Below, in pieces: positions 1 to 7,463 of a DNA stretch of 64,000 nucleotides. The stretch spans positions 1 to 64,000 of the forward strand of contig JAEDCT010000002.1 of the NCBI GenBank assembly GCA_016294035.1. Reading direction: 5' to 3'. The notes under the pieces are model-generated. The model did not search any database, was not told where the DNA came from, and worked only from the letters and a program-made list of their open reading frames with translations. The first letter of the stretch is position 1, and the number at the start of each line of letters is the position of its first letter. The position numbers and the translations under genes are program-made. This DNA is from Treponema sp. (GTDB taxonomy: Bacteria > Spirochaetota > Spirochaetia > Treponematales > Treponemataceae).

Positions 1-74
1 TTCTTAAATTTTAAATACTATTCACTTTAAAAGTATTTTAAATGCGGAGACCCTGAAACAAACACTCATTTCAA

Positions 75-103
75 TTGACTTTAAAGGGAAATTTCTTCAT
101 AAT
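75..103 (+). promoter_or_regulatory. sigma70-like promoter of rpsU
   Basis: A TTGACT -35 box (75-80), a 17-base spacer and a CATAAT -10 box (98-103) lie about 45 bases before the rpsU start. Spacing and match are good; the assignment is by eye only. Confidence 0.6.
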
Positions 104-148
104 CAAATTCCCTGCGATATTTCGTTGGAGAGGATGGTGAAACAGAAC

Positions 149-361
149 ATGGCAACAATCAACGTTGACGACAATGAAAACCTTGAAAAGGCTCTCAAGC
201 GTTTCAAGAGAATGGTTGAAAGAGAAGGTATCATTCGCGAATACAAGAAGCGTGAATACTACGAAAAGCCTTCAACAATCCTCAATCGCAAGAACAAGTC
301 ATTGGCTCGTAAATTGCTTAAGAAGAACCACAAGTCACATGATTCAAAATCATCATACTAA
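149..361 (+). CDS. rpsU: 30S ribosomal protein S21
   Basis: This is a 70-residue small basic protein of the bS21 family, a component of the 30S subunit near the mRNA exit/anti-Shine-Dalgarno region. The family pattern is visible: an N-terminal ATINV stretch, a middle FKRMVEREGI segment, then a Lys/Arg-rich tail ending in KSSY. The start is taken as the ATG at 149 rather than the in-frame codon at 125, because homologues begin at MATINV-type sequence. It has its own promoter at 75-103 and is followed at once by a stem-loop with a T run, so it is probably a monocistronic transcript. Confidence 0.95.
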   Translation: MATINVDDNENLEKALKRFKRMVEREGIIREYKKREYYEKPSTILNRKNKSLARKLLKKNHKSHDSKSSY

Positions 362-370
362 GATTTGTGT

Positions 371-407
371 GAAGACCCTCGGTAATCATCGGGGGTTCTT
401 TTTTTTG
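371..407 (+). terminator. intrinsic terminator after rpsU
   Basis: Imperfect GC-rich stem (arms around 371-382 and 388-399, short AATC-type loop) followed by an eight-T run starts 10 bases after the rpsU stop. The proposed TTG start of the next gene lies inside the T run. Confidence 0.7.
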
Positions 408-1172
408 CGCAAGTCGATTTTTCTTACCCTGATTTCACTTCTATTTTTTTCCTGCGTCTCATTAAATTTTCCAGACACAGATACCGGAAACAATCAACCC
501 ATAAAAGTTTCTGTCCTTACCTTCAATGACTCAAAATGTGTTGTTGCATGGGTGAATCTCAACAGCAGCGACATAGTAATTCAATGCTATCCGGAACAAG
601 CAGAAAAAGACTTCTGGTTTGAGGCAAAAAGAACCGGCACCTTTGCAAGGGAATCACAGTGTTTTATGGCGGTTAATGCATCCCCTTTCGAGAAAAAGAA
701 TTTCATCTCAACAAAACGCCGGACAGTCGGAATCCACAGATCACAAAAAACAAATTTAAGTTCACCAGAAGAAAAATACAGTGCCATTACATTTTCAAAA
801 AAAGATGCGGGATACAGCGCAAGCATAATCAAAAATCAGAATGAAATCGAAATCGAAAAGTCAGACTATGCTTTCGGTGGATTTTTTACAATTGTCCAGA
901 ACGGAAAATATGTTGATGAATACAAAAAAATCAGGGATGCCAGACTTGCAATCGGAATAAAGGACAATTCAAGAACACTGGTTTTTCTTGCGGCAGAAAA
1001 ACTTACTTTTGAAGAATGCGCAAAACTGCTGATTAATCTTGGATGCACCGATGCAATAGAAATGGACGGCGGTTCTTCAACTGAAATTTCAATCCTTGGA
1101 AAAACCTACCGTCCATGTATCATAACCCGAAAACAGGGATCAAGTTTTGGATTTAGAAAGCTGGCGGAATAA
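405..1172 (+). CDS. phosphodiester glycosidase-like lipoprotein (NAGPA-type domain)
   Basis: A putative exported lipoprotein of about 255 residues. The frame is open back into rpsU, but no ATG sits before a mature-looking segment. The most sensible start is the TTG at 405, which gives a short basic N-terminus, a hydrophobic stretch and a lipobox ending LLFFSC. The C-terminal half carries the IEMDGGSSTE signature typical of the NAGPA/phosphodiester alpha-N-acetylglucosaminidase domain, which hydrolyses sugar phosphodiester linkages; the true substrate here is unknown. The start is unusual because it lies within the rpsU terminator, so expression would need read-through. The 3' end runs into a relic of argC (1153-1245). 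Confidence is good for the domain and moderate for the start. Confidence 0.72.
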   Translation: MRKSIFLTLISLLFFSCVSLNFPDTDTGNNQPIKVSVLTFNDSKCVVAWVNLNSSDIVIQCYPEQAEKDFWFEAKRTGTFARESQCFMAVNASPFEKKNFISTKRRTVGIHRSQKTNLSSPEEKYSAITFSKKDAGYSASIIKNQNEIEIEKSDYAFGGFFTIVQNGKYVDEYKKIRDARLAIGIKDNSRTLVFLAAEKLTFEECAKLLINLGCTDAIEMDGGSSTEISILGKTYRPCIITRKQGSSFGFRKLAE

Positions 1173-1245
1173 AGTCGATTGCTGTCTTTTCGTCAAATCC
1201 AAATACACATTCATAGCAGGTGCGTGTGAATGTGCGCAAACTAAA
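1153..1245 (-). pseudogene. relic of a second argC 3' end
   Basis: Read on the minus strand, 1153-1203 encodes FGFDEKTAIDFIPPAF and a stop, exactly the last 16 residues of the intact argC that ends at 1260. 1169-1203 and 1276-1310 are a perfect 35-bp direct repeat. Towards the stop the two copies differ only at synonymous sites (ATT/ATA, CCG/CCA, CCA/CCG, GCT/GCA, TAA/TAG). Upstream of residue F the relic loses similarity within about 15 bases and a single-base deletion shifts the frame. It overlaps the 3' end of the preceding lipoprotein gene. Confidence 0.75.
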
Positions 1246-1259
1246 TCAATTTAAGGCTT

Positions 1260-2324
1260 CTAGAATGCCGGTGGTATAAAGTCGATTGCTGTCTTTTCGT
1301 CAAATCCAAAAATTAAATTCATGTTCTGAACAGCCTGACCTGCTGCCCCCTTGAGCATGTTGTCAAGACAACTTACTACTTCAAGCATCTTGCCGTCATC
1401 AACAAGATAAACCTGAAGGTCACAATAATTTGAGAAACGAACCACGCGGGTTGTTGCATTTACTCCTTCAGGAAGAACACGCACAAAAGGTTCATCCTTG
1501 TATGTTTCCTCATAAATCTTTCTAACATCAGCTGCATTCTTGAAAAGTTTGATTCCTTCTTCTGAAAGAGGTGCATAAACTGTAGTAAGAATTCCGCGGT
1601 TCTGAGGAATCAGGTGAGGAGTAAAAATAATATTGACATCCTTGTTTGCAAGAATTGAACAGTTTCGCTTGATTTCACTCTGATGCCTGTGTTTTCCAAC
1701 TGCATATGCACTGAAACTTTCTCCACACTCGCAGAAATGATTTGTCATGGTTGCATTGCGTCCAGCTCCCGTAACACCGCTCTTTGAATCCACAATAATC
1801 ATGTCTGTCTTTACAAGACCTTTTTTCAAAACTGGAAGAAGGGCAAGAGTTGCACTTGTAACATAGCATCCAGGATTTCCAATAACGTTTGCATTTCTGA
1901 TATCTTTCCTGTTCATTTCTGGAGAACCGTAGACACTTTCCTTGTGAACTTCAGGAAATTCCCAATCCTTTTTGTACCAGGTTTTAAAAGTTTCCTCATC
2001 CATTCCATATCTGAAGTCTGCGCTCAAATCAATGAGTTTTTTTCCGTGCTTGACACAATAATCTGCATACTGTTCTGCAATTCCATGTGGGAGTGCCGTA
2101 AACAAAATATCTGACTTTTCCTTCACTTCATCTGCAGTCAAAAGCTTTCCATCACACTTGTCTCCCAACTGTCCCAAAAGGTTCTGGTATACGCCGTCAA
2201 TCTGCTGGCCTTCAAAAGTAACTGAACTTACATAAATTTTTTCTACCTGTGGGTGAGTCAAAAGAATTCTGAAAAGCTCCACACCAGCATATCCTGTTGC
2301 ACCGATTATTCCTGCCTTGATCAT
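1260..2324 (-). CDS. argC: N-acetyl-gamma-glutamyl-phosphate reductase
   Basis: ArgC reduces N-acetylglutamyl phosphate to N-acetylglutamate semialdehyde with NADPH, the third step of arginine/ornithine synthesis in the cytoplasm. The 354-residue product has the N-terminal nucleotide-binding GATGYAG motif (residues 8-14) and the catalytic-cysteine motif GNPGCY with Cys153. Length is normal for the family. A GAGG-type ribosome site precedes the ATG. No other arginine genes are adjacent, so the pathway would be scattered in this genome. It is divergently transcribed from the lipoprotein gene at 2376 across only 51 bp. Its last codons are duplicated downstream as a relic. Confidence 0.95.
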   Translation of the reverse strand: MIKAGIIGATGYAGVELFRILLTHPQVEKIYVSSVTFEGQQIDGVYQNLLGQLGDKCDGKLLTADEVKEKSDILFTALPHGIAEQYADYCVKHGKKLIDLSADFRYGMDEETFKTWYKKDWEFPEVHKESVYGSPEMNRKDIRNANVIGNPGCYVTSATLALLPVLKKGLVKTDMIIVDSKSGVTGAGRNATMTNHFCECGESFSAYAVGKHRHQSEIKRNCSILANKDVNIIFTPHLIPQNRGILTTVYAPLSEEGIKLFKNAADVRKIYEETYKDEPFVRVLPEGVNATTRVVRFSNYCDLQVYLVDDGKMLEVVSCLDNMLKGAAGQAVQNMNLIFGFDEKTAIDFIPPAF

Positions 2325-2340
2325 CTTGTACCTGCCTCAA

Positions 2341-2369
2341 TTGAAAATTGATATTCGAAATGTTATACT
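2341..2369 (+). promoter_or_regulatory. sigma70-like promoter placing the transcript start at an ATG
   Basis: TTGAAA (2341-2346), 17-base spacer, TATACT (2364-2369). The ATG of the next gene is at 2376, where transcription should begin, so this mRNA is predicted to be leaderless. Confidence 0.65.
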
Positions 2370-2375
2370 CATAGA

Positions 2376-2810
2376 ATGAAAACTTCAAGATTATTTATCG
2401 GAATTATTATCGGAATTTCACTGGCTCTTTCATCATGCGCATCTACCCCAGACCCGGAAATTACAGACTCAACAACACCTCGCGAAATCATTCAGTATGC
2501 ACAAACCAGTTATGATAAGGGTAAAACTCAAAAAGCACTTGAATATTATGATATACTCATTAAAAGATTCGGCACAAACACAGCACTTTATGTTGAAGCC
2601 AAGTACGAAATCGGCCACATCCAGATGAAGGAAAAATACTATTCAAAGGCAAGGGTAAATCTTCAGGAAGTAGTGGATATCTATTCAGGAGCAAGAAACG
2701 GATCTATTCCAGGAGCCTTCTACATTCTTGCAAAAAACGACCTTGAAAAATGCGAGGGAAAGAAAGATGCCCCAAGACTAACTTTCTGGGACAAGCTTAT
2801 AGGCAGGTAA
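2376..2810 (+). CDS. TPR-type lipoprotein
   Basis: A 144-residue predicted lipoprotein: basic start, hydrophobic stretch and lipobox LALSSCAS. The mature part has helical tetratricopeptide-like repeats (for example YAQTSYDKGKTQKALEYYD and a second unit near residues 75-110 with YEIGHIQMKEKYYSKA), similar in style to BamD/YbgF-type periplasmic TPR proteins. TPRs mediate protein-protein contacts, so an envelope assembly or scaffolding role is likely, but no specific function can be assigned. No Shine-Dalgarno is present and the promoter predicts a leaderless mRNA. It is followed by a convergent gene. Confidence 0.8.
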   Translation: MKTSRLFIGIIIGISLALSSCASTPDPEITDSTTPREIIQYAQTSYDKGKTQKALEYYDILIKRFGTNTALYVEAKYEIGHIQMKEKYYSKARVNLQEVVDIYSGARNGSIPGAFYILAKNDLEKCEGKKDAPRLTFWDKLIGR

Positions 2811-2835
2811 AAGCCGTCATCTTTTCCGAAGCAAT

Positions 2836-3384
2836 TTAATCCAGGAATAAAAAAGTATCAAACATCTCAAGAGCATACATAAAAATGTACTGAATAAACA
2901 AAAGCAGCAGTGATATGAAGCTTCCCTTTTTGTTTTTCTTCCAGAAAATAACAAGAAATACTATTGCTGCCGGAATTTCTAATGGAAGTCCTATATACAG
3001 TACTACCGAGAAAAACGGGACTACGCACATCAAGCTGGTAAACACATTCAATACCAGCAATGCTGCAAAAATTATGATCAGTTGTGACAAAAAGTTTTCA
3101 TTCTTGAAAAAGGACGCACAAAAGCAAAAAATATTGATTAGAAATATGCTTCCATACAACTTTAAGGATTCAATAATCAGTTCTCCGATTTTTTCTCCCC
3201 CATCACCAAAAGGAGTTCCTAAACTATAACCGGGGGAAAGTTCTGGATTCAGAATGTATTCATAGTTATAGTAAATAAATATTCCCGTCATAATCCCGGC
3301 GGCAATAAATATGAGAACATTCAAAATTAATTGATAAAACCAGATTGAGTCTCGCTTTTTCACTGATTCATCAAAATATACCAT
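2836..3384 (-). CDS. small multi-pass membrane protein of unknown function
   Basis: I do not recognise the family. The 182-residue product has about four to five hydrophobic segments: residues 16-43 after a charged N-terminus, about 77-93, about 99-150 (long, probably two helices) and 157-176. A KKNKKG basic loop lies before the last helix. It lies between the convergent TPR lipoprotein and the upstream VWA gene on the same strand, 70 bp away, so it might be transcribed with the latter. Function is unknown. Confidence 0.65.
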   Translation of the reverse strand: MVYFDESVKKRDSIWFYQLILNVLIFIAAGIMTGIFIYYNYEYILNPELSPGYSLGTPFGDGGEKIGELIIESLKLYGSIFLINIFCFCASFFKNENFLSQLIIIFAALLVLNVFTSLMCVVPFFSVVLYIGLPLEIPAAIVFLVIFWKKNKKGSFISLLLLFIQYIFMYALEMFDTFLFLD

Positions 3385-3454
3385 TCTCTAATTCCTCGCT
3401 CAAAAACTTATGCAAGCATTCCTTTACAGACTGTGAAGCAATATTCTGGAAAAT

Positions 3455-4723
3455 TTATTTTGCGTCTGCTGAATCAGGAAGAATGATACAGTCCATGGCC
3501 ACTCCCTTTTCTGCAGAAAGTTCCATTACCTTTTCACGAGTGATTTTCTTATACCCCCGTGGCTTGTCATGTGGTTCAGCATCACCAATAAGAATGATTT
3601 TTCTCTCGGCGTCACTTCTCCAGTCATAATACTGAAGACTTGCATAAAGTGCCTCATACACCGCTTCTGGAACATCACCGCCTTCATTTCCCTTGATAAT
3701 TGCAGTATTCAGGCATTTAATGAATGTGTCCGGATTATTTGAAAAGGCGAAATACTTCACAGGCAATCCCTTGAACAAATAGCTGTCGTTGTAGTCCCTA
3801 TAAAACAAAAGACCAAGCCTAATGTTTCCAAATGCCTTAAGCTGATCCAGTAGTTTTGGAACCCATTCTTTTCGTATTACTTCAAGATCATCCTTCATGC
3901 TTCCTGTGGTATCTATTGCAAAAACCACATCAACCTTTTTCTTGTTCTTTATTCTGTCCATGGAATCAAGCATGTCAGTAACAAGGGAATCACGTCCCTT
4001 TGAATAGTACATGAATCCTTTAGAATCCCTGGCAATTTCTGCAAATTTTTCGGCTGCAATTGAATTATACTCATCAGTCAGAACAATCTCTTCCTTTGGT
4101 GCTGGTTCTTCTACTACCGGAGGATTTGGCTTTGGAGGTTCAACTTTCTTTTCTATTTTCTTGACAACCTTTGCAAAGTCAAACATAAAGGGATTGTCCA
4201 TGTACTTGCCGTTGTAATCAGCATATTTTTTTTCATAGGTTCTTATATTGATGAAAGTTCCCTTGCCGATTTTTACCGTTCCATTTCTTGACCAGGGATA
4301 TCCATAATACAAAGTCATTGGAATGAATATGTGGAAGCATTCACCCAACGTTCCATGGTGAACAACGGTTGATGAAACAAGGCTGTATTTTGAATGCTGG
4401 GAATTAAGCTGCTTTCCATCAAGATAGCGAATTTCATTTCCGTTTACTTCATTCCACTCGCCGGCTCTGTAGGCATAATTTGGTTCCTTTCCTTTTGGAT
4501 CAACAGTAGTTTCAACAAGCATCACGCTCTGTACACGCGGTTTCTTCCTGATGTACAAGTCAATTCCAGTTATTTCCCCGGTTGGAGACTTTTTTGCAGA
4601 CAGGGCAAGATCCTTTACTGAAATCTGAAAATCAGGATTCTTTACCACACCTCTAATTTGCTGACCAAAGACCAGCCCCAGCTCAAAAAGCATCAATACG
4701 AATAAAAAAGCAACTTTCTTCAT
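3455..4723 (-). CDS. exported von Willebrand factor type A domain protein
   Basis: A 422-residue protein with a cleavable signal peptide (KKVAFLFVLMLFELGLVFGQQ). The first half (to about residue 190) is unrecognised, followed by a Pro/Lys/Glu-rich linker (about 195-215) and a VWA domain from about residue 258. The metal-ion-dependent adhesion site is DTTGS within VVFAIDTTGSMKDD, close to the canonical DxSxS with Thr at the second position; a later GGDVPEAV-type loop supports the fold. VWA domains bind protein ligands through a divalent ion, so a periplasmic or surface binding role is plausible. A GATAAT -10-like box lies just 6 bases before the ATG, with no Shine-Dalgarno. Confidence 0.8.
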   Translation of the reverse strand: MKKVAFLFVLMLFELGLVFGQQIRGVVKNPDFQISVKDLALSAKKSPTGEITGIDLYIRKKPRVQSVMLVETTVDPKGKEPNYAYRAGEWNEVNGNEIRYLDGKQLNSQHSKYSLVSSTVVHHGTLGECFHIFIPMTLYYGYPWSRNGTVKIGKGTFINIRTYEKKYADYNGKYMDNPFMFDFAKVVKKIEKKVEPPKPNPPVVEEPAPKEEIVLTDEYNSIAAEKFAEIARDSKGFMYYSKGRDSLVTDMLDSMDRIKNKKKVDVVFAIDTTGSMKDDLEVIRKEWVPKLLDQLKAFGNIRLGLLFYRDYNDSYLFKGLPVKYFAFSNNPDTFIKCLNTAIIKGNEGGDVPEAVYEALYASLQYYDWRSDAERKIILIGDAEPHDKPRGYKKITREKVMELSAEKGVAMDCIILPDSADAK

Positions 4724-4735
4724 ATATTTATTATC
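4724..4735 (-). promoter_or_regulatory. -10 box immediately before the VWA gene
   Basis: GATAAT on the minus strand (4730-4735) lies 6 bases before the ATG at 4723, with only a weak -35 (ATCTTT-like) upstream. It is consistent with a leaderless transcript but less convincing than the 2341 promoter. Confidence 0.35.
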
Positions 4736-4855
4736 GGACTTGAAATCATAAAAAAGATTGCTTTTTGAAAAAAATCATTTATACTATATTTATACTATTT
4801 ATAGTAATTATGTATAATTCGCGGTAATTTCGCGTTTTTTGGGTGGGATTAGGTA

Positions 4856-5944
4856 ATGTCACAAATCAATGCTGATTCTTTCGAAAGCATCAGCCTCGAA
4901 GAGTTTTTCGGATCAGAAGAATTATCTCAAGACAGAGTTCAGACTGGTATTGTTGTCTATACAGATTACCAGCAGCACCTTATTGATCACCTGAGAAAAG
5001 CATTGGCACATAATGCACCAGACAGAATCGAACGACTTGAAAGCCGCCTTTCTGACGTTGAAGCATTGGCAAAATCCATTGCTCAGTTCCCTTCCCTTTT
5101 GGAAAGAGCAAACACAACAACATCAATGAGAACTCCCGAAGCCCTCATTGAAAGCCTTATTTCTTATCCAGAAGACGGAGACACAACGCTCCACATGCCT
5201 TCAAAGGCAATTCTGGGCAAGGGATTCCTTGTTACCAAAATCCATACTTTCTTTTCAATGTCAAAGCTTGCAAAGAACTATGCCCTCATGACTGAAAAGG
5301 AAGTTAAGGAATACACTGACGAAACAATCTCCATGATGTTCACTCTCATGGCAGAAGACGTTTACATCAATCTTATCAAAGATAAGTCACTCCCAATTGA
5401 ACTGCGACGACAGCTTTCCAATTCCCTCATCATTCTTTGGGAACACAGAAGTGACCAGACTATTTCTGATATTGCTCCGGTTCTTCAGGCTGTCTGGTCT
5501 GCACGCCGAAAACTTGCTCCTGCCTTTGGAACAATGATGGGAACAAGTGAACTTTTGATGGTAACAATGCAGATGGATGACCAGTGGAATGCATTTATCC
5601 GTGACAAGCTTTCAGAACCAGATGTTACACAGGCCATGGAAGAATTCCTCTTTGGTGTTTCACACGAACAGATTCTCCGACTGAAAGAAATTCTCAAGAA
5701 CCAGGGCGTTAAGTCAATTGGACGTGATGAAGTAAGCTCATATCTGGGAGAACGCGTCAAAACAGACATTAACCTGGATTACCGCGACTTCTATCTGCTT
5801 TATACTGTTCGCCGAGATAATGCCCGTGCAAGACAGAGACTTCACCTTGAAGGTCCAAAGCACACACTTGAAGACCACTTCATTCGCTTTGTAATCGAAA
5901 AAAACAACGAAAAGCAAGGCCACGATACCTTTGCAACAGCCTAA
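4856..5944 (+). CDS. conserved spirochaete-type protein of unknown function
   Basis: A 362-residue soluble protein without signal peptide or membrane helices; I cannot assign a family. It is mostly helical by composition. It begins with an acidic segment (SISLEEFFGSEELSQDR), and has a region around residues 55-75 with ERLESRLSDVEALAKS that could form a short coiled coil. The C-terminus is charged. A TATAAT-like box lies at 4813-4818, and a short CGCGGTAATTTCGCG inverted repeat (4820-4835 region) lies in the leader. It is upstream of and codirectional with prs but prs has its own promoter, so the link may be only positional. Confidence 0.7.
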   Translation: MSQINADSFESISLEEFFGSEELSQDRVQTGIVVYTDYQQHLIDHLRKALAHNAPDRIERLESRLSDVEALAKSIAQFPSLLERANTTTSMRTPEALIESLISYPEDGDTTLHMPSKAILGKGFLVTKIHTFFSMSKLAKNYALMTEKEVKEYTDETISMMFTLMAEDVYINLIKDKSLPIELRRQLSNSLIILWEHRSDQTISDIAPVLQAVWSARRKLAPAFGTMMGTSELLMVTMQMDDQWNAFIRDKLSEPDVTQAMEEFLFGVSHEQILRLKEILKNQGVKSIGRDEVSSYLGERVKTDINLDYRDFYLLYTVRRDNARARQRLHLEGPKHTLEDHFIRFVIEKNNEKQGHDTFATA

Positions 5945-6011
5945 AACCTGATATTTCATCATGTTTTCTTTGCCCGTTCCCACTGCAGTTTTCCCATAAT
6001 ATTCATTGTCC

Positions 6012-6040
6012 TTGAAACAAACTGCACAAAACAGTATTAT
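6012..6040 (+). promoter_or_regulatory. sigma70-like promoter of prs
   Basis: TTGAAA (6012-6017), 17-base spacer, TATTAT (6035-6040), about 40 bases before the prs ATG; an AAGGGG-type ribosome site lies between. Confidence 0.6.
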
Positions 6041-6078
6041 TTTCCCATAAAATCCAATACAAATAAGGGGTAAGAATA

Positions 6079-7329
6079 ATGCCGTATTCTGAACCAACAG
6101 ATCTTGCAGTGGTAGCCTGTCCAGGTGGAGAAAGCTTTGCTAACGAAGTAATCACTCACCTTCGCCACATGTACAAACATCGCTTTTCTCTCAAGAGCGA
6201 CGTCATCTCAAAGCGTTATGGTCTTGAAAAGGAAAAAATCGTTCAGCAGATGAACCTGTTCAACGACGTAAACACAAGTGACCTTTGTATCAGAGGATCT
6301 ATAGACAAGTACAGACCTCCTGTATTCAAGGTAAACACACAGTTTACATTCTTTGCCAATGGAGAATTCAAGGCTGAACTTATGGAATGTATCCGCGGAA
6401 AGGACGTATTCATTTTCCAGGATATTGAAAACCATGAAGAGATCTCCCTTAATGGTGGAAAAAACAAGCTCAAGCTTTCTGTAAACGATCACGTTATGTG
6501 TCTTCTCGTTACAATCGACGCTGTTCGTCAGGCTGGGGCAAAAAATATTACTCTCGTTCTTCCGGCATATCCTTACAGTCGCCAGCACAAGAAAAAGAGC
6601 CGTGAAGGTCTTACAGCTGCACTTCTCGGACACATTTATGAAAGCATGGAAGTTAAGAGAATCATCACTCTCGACCTTCACTCACGTGAAATCGTTAATG
6701 CATTTGCACACACACACTGTGAGAACCTCCACGCTTCTTACCAGATCATCCGAGAACTTGCCAAGGCAATCGATCTTACAAAAGAAGACCTTGTTGTTGT
6801 TTCTCCAGATACAGGTGCCATCGACCGAAATAAGTTCTATGCAACTGGACTCAAGAAGCCTCTTGCAATGATCTACAAAGAAAGAGATTATTCTGTTGTT
6901 ACACAGGATGCAAAAAATACAAACATCAAGTCTGTAAAACTTCTTGGTGACGTAAAGGGTAAGGTTGCATTCCTTGCTGATGATATGCTTGGTACTGGTG
7001 GTACTTTACTCAAGGCCATGGAATTCCTCCACAACAATGGAGCGACAAAAGTTATTGCAGCAATCTCACTTCCATTCTTCACAGGAAATGCTATCGAGCA
7101 GTTTGATGAAGCATACAAGAAGGGATTGTTCTACAGAATCATCGGAACAAATGCTGTTTACCACGAAGAACTTCTCAAGCGTGAATGGTACATCAGCACA
7201 AATGTTTCAGGCCTGTTTGCAAATGTAATCACAAGACTTCACCACAACCAGTCTTTGAGTGATCTTCTTGACAACCGATCAATCATCGACAAGCTCATCA
7301 AGGTTTCTACTCCTGCTGAAAACAACTAA
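6079..7329 (+). CDS. prs: ribose-phosphate pyrophosphokinase, long form
   Basis: It makes PRPP from ribose 5-phosphate and ATP, feeding nucleotide, histidine and tryptophan synthesis. Visible signatures are the flexible-loop equivalent YSRQHKKKSREG (166-177), the ITLDLHS segment (196-202), and the PRPP-binding loop DDMLGTGGT (301-309), which replaces the usual DDMxDTAGT-type sequence. The protein has 416 residues, about 100 longer than the standard 310-320-residue enzyme; the additions are an N-terminal extension (first about 50 residues) and insertions around 60-90 and 120-140. The start has a good GGGG ribosome site. A strong terminator follows, so it is probably a single-gene unit. Confidence 0.88.
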   Translation: MPYSEPTDLAVVACPGGESFANEVITHLRHMYKHRFSLKSDVISKRYGLEKEKIVQQMNLFNDVNTSDLCIRGSIDKYRPPVFKVNTQFTFFANGEFKAELMECIRGKDVFIFQDIENHEEISLNGGKNKLKLSVNDHVMCLLVTIDAVRQAGAKNITLVLPAYPYSRQHKKKSREGLTAALLGHIYESMEVKRIITLDLHSREIVNAFAHTHCENLHASYQIIRELAKAIDLTKEDLVVVSPDTGAIDRNKFYATGLKKPLAMIYKERDYSVVTQDAKNTNIKSVKLLGDVKGKVAFLADDMLGTGGTLLKAMEFLHNNGATKVIAAISLPFFTGNAIEQFDEAYKKGLFYRIIGTNAVYHEELLKREWYISTNVSGLFANVITRLHHNQSLSDLLDNRSIIDKLIKVSTPAENN

Positions 7330-7351
7330 TTGGTGAAAATCTTGCTTTATG

Positions 7352-7390
7352 AATCCCAATGTTTCTTCGTGAAATGTTGGGATTTTTTTT
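7352..7390 (+). terminator. intrinsic terminator after prs
   Basis: AATCCCAA (7352-7359) pairs with TTGGGATT (7377-7384), with inner pairs around a TTCG loop, followed by a run of Ts. Confidence 0.8.
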
Positions 7391-7463
7391 TCAAAATAAG
7401 GTAGAATATTTGATGTGTTTATCACCATGATTCTAAAATTAGCCTAACCGCTGGAGCAGCAAA

